Below, piece after piece: positions 58,853 to 64,000 of a stretch of 64,000 bases of DNA; position 1 is the stretch's first letter; each line of letters starts with the position of its first letter. The notes beneath the pieces are model-generated. The model ran no database searches. It was not told where the DNA came from and was given only the letters and a program-made list of their open reading frames with translations. The DNA lies in assembly GCF_015627175.1 (NCBI RefSeq), contig NZ_VTDQ01000001.1, forward strand, positions 1-64,000, read 5' to 3'. This DNA is from Acinetobacter pollinis (GTDB lineage: Bacteria > Pseudomonadota > Gammaproteobacteria > Pseudomonadales > Moraxellaceae). The translations under genes and the position numbers were made by a program.

Positions 58853-60715
58853 ATGGCAATTCCACAGCATACTATTGATCAAATATTAGATCGTATCGAT
58901 TTAATTGATTTAATTGGACAGCGCGTAAAACTAAAAAAAACAGGAAGAACCTATTCTGGATGTTGCCCCTTTCATCAAGAAAAAAGTCCATCTTTCCACG
59001 TTTATCGGGATAAACAGTATTATCATTGCTTTGGTTGCCAAGCCAATGGAAATGCCATACGTTTTCTCATGGAATATGAAAACAGAACTTTCCCAGATGT
59101 CGTTAAAGAATTGGCAAGTCTTGCTAGCATTGAACTACCTAAAGACCAGTTTGATGCAAAAAAACCAACCTATAAAAAGAAAGCTGTTCCACAAGAACCC
59201 TCTACACCGAGAAGCTTAGATCCAAAAAATAATTCCAGTGAAACATCTCATTTTCAAGCAGATCCTGACCCCTTTGAGTTCATTGAACCTGACTCTTCTG
59301 AAATATTTATACCTTTTGAAGAACCAGAGGGTAACTTGTATGACTTACTCGAAAATATTGCGCAATATTATGAACAACAATTAACACAACACCCACATGC
59401 TCAGCAATACTTTCAACAGCGTGGTTTAACAACACAAACCATTCAAAACTGGCGTCTAGGTTATGCTCCAGAGGGCTGGCAGCATCTTGAACAAGCTTTT
59501 CCAAGAGATATTGACGGTATTAAACAAATCGGTTTAATCCGTACCAGTGACACAGGAAGAGATTTTGATTTACTTCGTGATCGCGTTATTTTTCCAATAC
59601 GAGATCATAAAGGTCGTGTGGTTGGTTTTGGGGGACGTGCCTTAAATAATGACATTAAACCTAAATATATTAACTCACCAGATTCTGAGGTTTTTCATAA
59701 AAACCAATTACTCTATGGACTGTATGAAGGTAGTAAAAATAAAGCAAATGATTGGTTAATGGTAGAAGGATATATGGATGTTATTGCTTTAAGTCAAGCT
59801 AACATTCATGGTGCTGTGGCAACACTAGGAACTGCAAGTAACACAGACCATCTTAATCTATTATTTAGAAGAAACCACCGTATTACCATTGCATTTGATG
59901 GCGATAGTGCAGGCCAAAAAGCTGCACGTCGAACTTTAGAGATTGCTTTACCTCTTTTAAACGATGGTAGAGAGTTAAAGTTTTTTATCCTCCCACCTGA
60001 ACACGATCCAGACTCTCTGATTCGACGTGAAGGAGTTGAAAAATTTAAAGCACTTTGGGAGGCCTCTCCCTTACTTTCAGATTTTCTTTATGTTTTACTT
60101 AGCCAAAGTTATGACATCTCTACCCCTGAAGGTAAAAGTCAGGTCATGGGTGAACTAAGAAACCTCACCAACCTACTCCCACAAAAAGGGTCATATCGTT
60201 ACCTACTCACACAATCTTTTCGTGAAAAACTCGGGTTAGGCAGAAGATTTACGCCTAAAGTGAATAACGATGCAGCCCTATCTTTTAATATTCAAACACG
60301 TGTTGAAGACTATGCAATCGCTCTGCTGATTAGCCATCCATTCTTATATCAACAGTTTACAATATTACAAGAGCATATTCCTGAAGAAGAATTACTTGCA
60401 GATGTTTTAAATATTTTAGATAAGCTTTTTCCAAAACTCCCTGAAGACCAAGATGCCTCTTTATATTATGTGTTAGGCGCAATGACTCAATATCATTATG
60501 TAATTTTAGATTTATTAGAACGAACGAATATTTTCAGCCTCATTGATTCACCAGAGAAGGCTTTCAATCTTGCTAAAGAATATGTACTTACGCTACAAGG
60601 TATTTATTTGCGGAAAAAAATGAAAAAACCACAGTCCTTAAAAGAATCTCAACACTTAAGAAAACAATTAAATGAGCTTACTAAGCAAATTAGCTTACAG
60701 CTCTTACAATCTTAG
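58853..60715 (+). CDS. dnaG: DNA primase
   Basis: 620-residue primase making RNA primers at the replication fork. The N-terminal zinc domain has CPFHQEKSPSFHVY and YYHCFGCQANGNA (CHC2). The TOPRIM catalytic core has VEGYMDVIAL (acidic) and IAFDGDSAGQKAARR. The C-terminal helicase-binding region is about 480-620. Residues about 105-145 are an unstructured insert. The usual rpsU partner is not upstream; bamD is. Length is normal for the family. Confidence 0.95.
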   Translation: MAIPQHTIDQILDRIDLIDLIGQRVKLKKTGRTYSGCCPFHQEKSPSFHVYRDKQYYHCFGCQANGNAIRFLMEYENRTFPDVVKELASLASIELPKDQFDAKKPTYKKKAVPQEPSTPRSLDPKNNSSETSHFQADPDPFEFIEPDSSEIFIPFEEPEGNLYDLLENIAQYYEQQLTQHPHAQQYFQQRGLTTQTIQNWRLGYAPEGWQHLEQAFPRDIDGIKQIGLIRTSDTGRDFDLLRDRVIFPIRDHKGRVVGFGGRALNNDIKPKYINSPDSEVFHKNQLLYGLYEGSKNKANDWLMVEGYMDVIALSQANIHGAVATLGTASNTDHLNLLFRRNHRITIAFDGDSAGQKAARRTLEIALPLLNDGRELKFFILPPEHDPDSLIRREGVEKFKALWEASPLLSDFLYVLLSQSYDISTPEGKSQVMGELRNLTNLLPQKGSYRYLLTQSFREKLGLGRRFTPKVNNDAALSFNIQTRVEDYAIALLISHPFLYQQFTILQEHIPEEELLADVLNILDKLFPKLPEDQDASLYYVLGAMTQYHYVILDLLERTNIFSLIDSPEKAFNLAKEYVLTLQGIYLRKKMKKPQSLKESQHLRKQLNELTKQISLQLLQS

Positions 60716-60723
60716 ACTATTTA

Positions 60724-60747
60724 GGGCAAGACTATCTTGCCCATTTT
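60724..60747 (+). terminator. Terminator after dnaG
   Basis: GGGCAAGA-CTA-TCTTGCCC forms an 8-bp perfect stem followed by TTTT. Confidence 0.75.
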
Positions 60748-60764
60748 AATGATAATATTCTAAC

Positions 60765-61043
60765 TCAGTGAAAAAACTGACGATACTTATTACGCATAAC
60801 TTTTTGCACGTTAATTTTTTTCATCTGTTCAAGTAAAGTATGATGTTCTTCAAATTCACCATCAAAAACTCCAATTGAAATAGAAGGTATGCTTAGCTTA
60901 ATTTTTTCAGGAATTTGATGCATAGCATGATGTGCTTTTTCATTTAACTTAACAAATACATCGTGCTGATACATACGACCATGACGAATCATTGGTAACT
61001 CAGATGCTTTAGCGAATAATTCATTCATATTAATATGTTTCAT
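60765..61043 (-). CDS. Hypothetical 92-residue protein
   Basis: ORF with a strong AAGGAG site 6-7 bases before its ATG. The protein is soluble and charged, with four Met-rich helical stretches (MNELFAKASELPMIRHGRMY) and a basic C-terminus. I do not recognise a family. It is convergent with dnaG. The upstream ATG choice is clear. Confidence 0.7.
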   Translation of the reverse strand: MKHINMNELFAKASELPMIRHGRMYQHDVFVKLNEKAHHAMHQIPEKIKLSIPSISIGVFDGEFEEHHTLLEQMKKINVQKVMRNKYRQFFH

Positions 61044-61321
61044 TTTTGGCTCCTTAATACCTTTTCTATTGCGAAATAGAAATCTTAAATTAGCGTTTTA
61101 GACGATATAAAATCTGCCAATTTTAAGGTTTTTAAGATTTTATAATTCGTTTGTTTTATTATAATCAGATGATTTTTTATGCCAATATGAAAAATATCAA
61201 GAGAGTCCACAATTAAAAATAATTATTATAAAATCAAATAATTGGGAGAATATTAAAAAATGACTCTTGCGTTCACATTATAATGTTGACTTTAAACATG
61301 TAATAATTTGCCCTCTAAAAG

Positions 61322-61363
61322 ATAATAGACTACCTTAGTGAGGTTTCTTCGGTAGTCTATTAT
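61322..61363 (-). terminator. Hairpin at the hemA 3' end
   Basis: A 13-bp perfect stem (61322-61334 and 61351-61363) whose arm nearer the gene lies inside the last hemA codons and whose loop contains the stop codon. The following T-rich stretch is short, so it is a likely but not certain terminator. Confidence 0.65.
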
Positions 61364-62624
61364 TTGCCAATACCTGCTGTAGATTTTCTTTCATCCAATC
61401 GAAATATTCGGGATCATTTTCTTTGACAGCTTCTCTTAATAATAAAGAGGTTGGATGCAATAATTTTTGTGTTAAACGATGTGAGAAGTCTTTTAAAATC
61501 TGTTCTGCATCGCCACCAGATTGAAGCTGATGCAACGCCAATGCAAGCTCTTGTTGCTGAGCATGATGTCCTGCATCTCGATATGCTGAAATAACACCAC
61601 CAGCACGCTTCACTTTCTGTTGAGAAACCAACTGAGTAGCCAGTTGATTTACCATCACTTCCGCTTCTACCGCAGCTTGACGGCGTTGAGCGAGGTTTTC
61701 ATCAATGACTGTCTGTAAGTCATCTACACCATATAAATAAACACCATCTAAATTCTCTACCTTGGGATCAATATCTCTAGGCACAGCCAAGTCGACCATA
61801 AGCATTTGTTGGTATCTACGTTTTTTTAATGCAGATTTCACTTCCTTATAATCAATCACCTGATGCAAACTTCCTGTACAGCTTGAAATAACATCTGCAC
61901 GATATAAATGATCTGCTAATTCTGAAAAAGGAATAATCTCTACATCTACAAATGTAGAGATTTCAGATTTCAATTTCTCTGCGCGCTCAACACCACGATT
62001 ACAAATAATAATCTTTGCAACACCCATATCTGCCATATGTTTTGCCACTAGACTATTCATCTCACCTGCTGCAACCATAAGCACAACCAGTTTTTCAGGA
62101 TGACTAAACACTTGATGTGCCAACTGTGCAACTGCATAACCCATTGAAACAGCATGGCTTCCCACTGCAGTTTCAGAGCGCACTCGTTTAGCTGCGTAAA
62201 AAGCATATTCAAAAATGCCATTTAAATGAGAAGACACTGTTCCCGCTTCCTTAGCAAGAGAAAGTGCACTTTTTACTTGCCCTAAAATTTGAGGTTCACC
62301 CAACATTAAAGAGTCAAGTCCGCTTGCAACACGCATTAAATGGGAAACTGCCTGAATGTTTTCATAGCGATATACATGATTAAACAATTGATTTACATCA
62401 ATACCATTGGTTTTAGCCAACCAACTTAATAAAATGTCTACATTTTCAGCATGTGCATAAATCTCAGTGCGGTTACACGTTGAAACCACAACAAGATCAT
62501 TTAAATCTTCTTGTTTATTTTGTTCAGACAATAAGCTGTTTAAGCGTTCTGCATTAAAAGCAATACGCTCGCGTAAGTCTACAGAGGCGGTATGATGGTT
62601 GACACCAAGGGCAAAAAACGTCAT
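61335..62624 (-). CDS. hemA: Glutamyl-tRNA reductase
   Basis: 429-residue enzyme that starts tetrapyrrole synthesis by reducing glutamyl-tRNA to glutamate-1-semialdehyde. [12 protein letters not shown] carries the catalytic Cys, [13 protein letters not shown] the active-site loop, and [16 protein letters not shown] the NADPH-domain segment. The start [20 protein letters not shown] is typical. Length is normal. It is divergent from the TPR gene. Confidence 0.95.
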   Translation of the reverse strand: MTFFALGVNHHTASVDLRERIAFNAERLNSLLSEQNKQEDLNDLVVVSTCNRTEIYAHAENVDILLSWLAKTNGIDVNQLFNHVYRYENIQAVSHLMRVASGLDSLMLGEPQILGQVKSALSLAKEAGTVSSHLNGIFEYAFYAAKRVRSETAVGSHAVSMGYAVAQLAHQVFSHPEKLVVLMVAAGEMNSLVAKHMADMGVAKIIICNRGVERAEKLKSEISTFVDVEIIPFSELADHLYRADVISSCTGSLHQVIDYKEVKSALKKRRYQQMLMVDLAVPRDIDPKVENLDGVYLYGVDDLQTVIDENLAQRRQAAVEAEVMVNQLATQLVSQQKVKRAGGVISAYRDAGHHAQQQELALALHQLQSGGDAEQILKDFSHRLTQKLLHPTSLLLREAVKENDPEYFDWMKENLQQVLANNRLPKKPH

Positions 62625-62745
62625 GTCGTCATATCATCATTTAACTAAAATTTTGCATGTGTTATTGTGCATCATGAGTGTCATAATAAGCTAAATATTT
62701 GGATAAAGAAACTTTGCAGCAAACCATTCGCCAGAACTCAGACCT

Positions 62746-64000
62746 AATGATTCGGCAATATTCTAACACAATCTTACTGTTAGGTAGCATTGCCTTAGGC
62801 ATGTCTACAACAAGCTTTGCGCAAAATACGATTCAACATTATAAAACTCTCCCACTTAAACAAAGTCTGACCGCTGAATTTGCACTTAGCTATGACCAAC
62901 CAGAAATTGCAGTACATAACTACAAACAACTGGCACTACATAGCGAATCTACAATTGCTAAACAACGTGCTTTAGATGTAGCACTAGAAGCAAATAATTT
63001 CAATGCAGCGCTTGCAATTGCAATGCATTGGGTACAACAAGACCCTACTGATGTACCTGCTCTATTTTATTTAACACATATCTCGCTCAAAGCACATAAA
63101 TATGAATTAACAGCAACCACGCTTGATAAAATTTTAAGCATTGATTCTGATGCCGATCTTGCAGAAATATTAACGGGGATTTCTCCAGATAACCCTCACG
63201 ATCGAGAGGTTCTGTTACACACACTCAGAAATAGTCGCGCACGAGAAAATCCATCTATTCTGGTTTTAATTTCTAGCTTAGAAGCCCAAAATAATGATCT
63301 ACCACAAGCGCTTAAGGATGTACAAAAAGCACTTAAAAAGAGACCAAACGTAACCAGCTTTATTCTACTCAAAGCAAGTCTCTTAGAGACTTCAGGCAAT
63401 GAAAAAGCAACCGAAGCTTGGTATGCAAAATCTATCCAATCCCATCGTTACAATTACGAAGTCAGACTAGCGGAAGCAAAATATCTTATCCGTGTAGGAC
63501 AAGCAGAACTCGCACTTAAAAAATTACAAGCAATTGCACGCATATGGCCATCATCAGATGAAGCTAAGTTCATAGCTGGGTTAACAAGCATCGACCTCAA
63601 AAGATATAGTCTGGCTGAAAATTTTTTACTTCAATTAAAAAACTCCCAGCAATATCAAAATGAAGCAAATTACTACCTCGCAATTAATGCTGAACGAAAA
63701 CAACATTATGAAACAGCCATGGCCTATTATAGACTAGTCGATGGCAGCTTATATACCGTTTCTAGACGTAACTTAATTAGTATTTTTGATAAAATAAATC
63801 GGTTAAGTGATGCTTTAAGGTTTTTGACTCAAGAACGAGTAAATTATCCACAATACGCAAGTTTTTTATATCAATTACAAGCAGATATCTTAAAAAAAAT
63901 GCAGAACAAACCTGCAGCAATAGAATTACTTAATGAAGCAATACAAAACTTGCCTGATGATCCAGATCTCATTTATGCACAAGTTTTATTACTCAATCCT
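62746..64000 (+). CDS. TPR repeat protein, partial (runs off the window end)
   Basis: The open frame starts at ATG 62746 and runs to the window edge without a stop (418 codons). The N-terminus has a signal peptide (MIRQYSNTILLLGSIALGMS, then TTSFA before QNTI). The rest contains TPR-type helices, for example ALKDVQKALKKRPNVTSF, AWYAKSIQSHRYNYEV, ELALKKLQAIARIWPSSDEA and AIELLNEAIQNLPDDPDLIY. An exported TPR scaffold is likely. In Acinetobacter a TPR gene lies between hemA and lolB; lolB would be next but is outside. The ribosome-binding site is weak. Confidence 0.85.

Overview
The window is AT-rich gammaproteobacterial chromosome and looks like Acinetobacter (Moraxellaceae). The main reasons are the fused tyrA-aroA gene after pheA, the mrcB gene followed by a lipoprotein gene, a lone RnfB-like ferredoxin gene beside nth, and the order rluD/bamD/dnaG and hemA/TPR protein. 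The family assignments are inferred from protein sequence by eye; no database search was run. I saw no insertion sequence, prophage, integron or CRISPR array. It is almost all core chromosome, with one more accessory stretch at about 45-53 kb.

Layout. 0-3.5 kb: aromatic amino acid genes pheA and tyrA-aroA (minus strand). 3.6-7 kb: a Fur-box-preceded esterase, a YbiB-type protein, a YeaC-type protein and NAD kinase. 6.9-11.3 kb: PBP1b, a lipoprotein with 17 CCACAG hexamers, a NUDIX/ThiE-like fusion, and a 56-codon hemP gene under a Fur-type promoter. 11.3-16.6 kb: a GspE/PilB-family ATPase, trmO, fpr, an RnfB-like ferredoxin with nth, and a tiny membrane protein. 16.7-27.9 kb: adk, a DUF445 protein, gdhA, mrdA (PBP2), rsmD, dps, sthA and lipA. 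27.9-34.3 kb: an amidase-MFS pair, a His-rich CHAP-like protein, a GNAT protein, a DUF1624 membrane protein and rsmE. 34.4-45.2 kb: a PAS-GGDEF-EAL protein, maeB, cca, pdxB-epmA, an SDR and a DUF481 outer-membrane protein.

45.3-53.1 kb holds an ethanolamine-type permease, an APH-fold kinase, an AraC regulator, the C-terminal remnant of a LysR gene, an alpha/beta hydrolase, a LysE exporter, a class III aminotransferase-fold enzyme and a DeoR regulator. The permease, kinase and PLP enzyme together suggest an amino-alcohol kinase/phospho-lyase route, which is an inference. 53.1-64 kb: tRNA-Met(CAT), rnpB, a YfhL-type ferredoxin, coaD, smpB, a flavodoxin-like reductase, pgeF, rluD, bamD with an unusual repeated C-terminal tail, dnaG, hemA, and a TPR protein cut by the window end.

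Many convergent gene pairs share bidirectional hairpin terminators, listed below. Start codons were re-chosen by ribosome-binding site and family length for about twenty genes. I found no clearly new system. The most interesting items are the amino-alcohol module with its paired inverted repeats, the hexamer-repeat lipoprotein next to PBP1b, the terminator that contains the cca ribosome-binding site, the palindromic intergenic element at 33.4-33.5 kb, and the BamD tail repeats.
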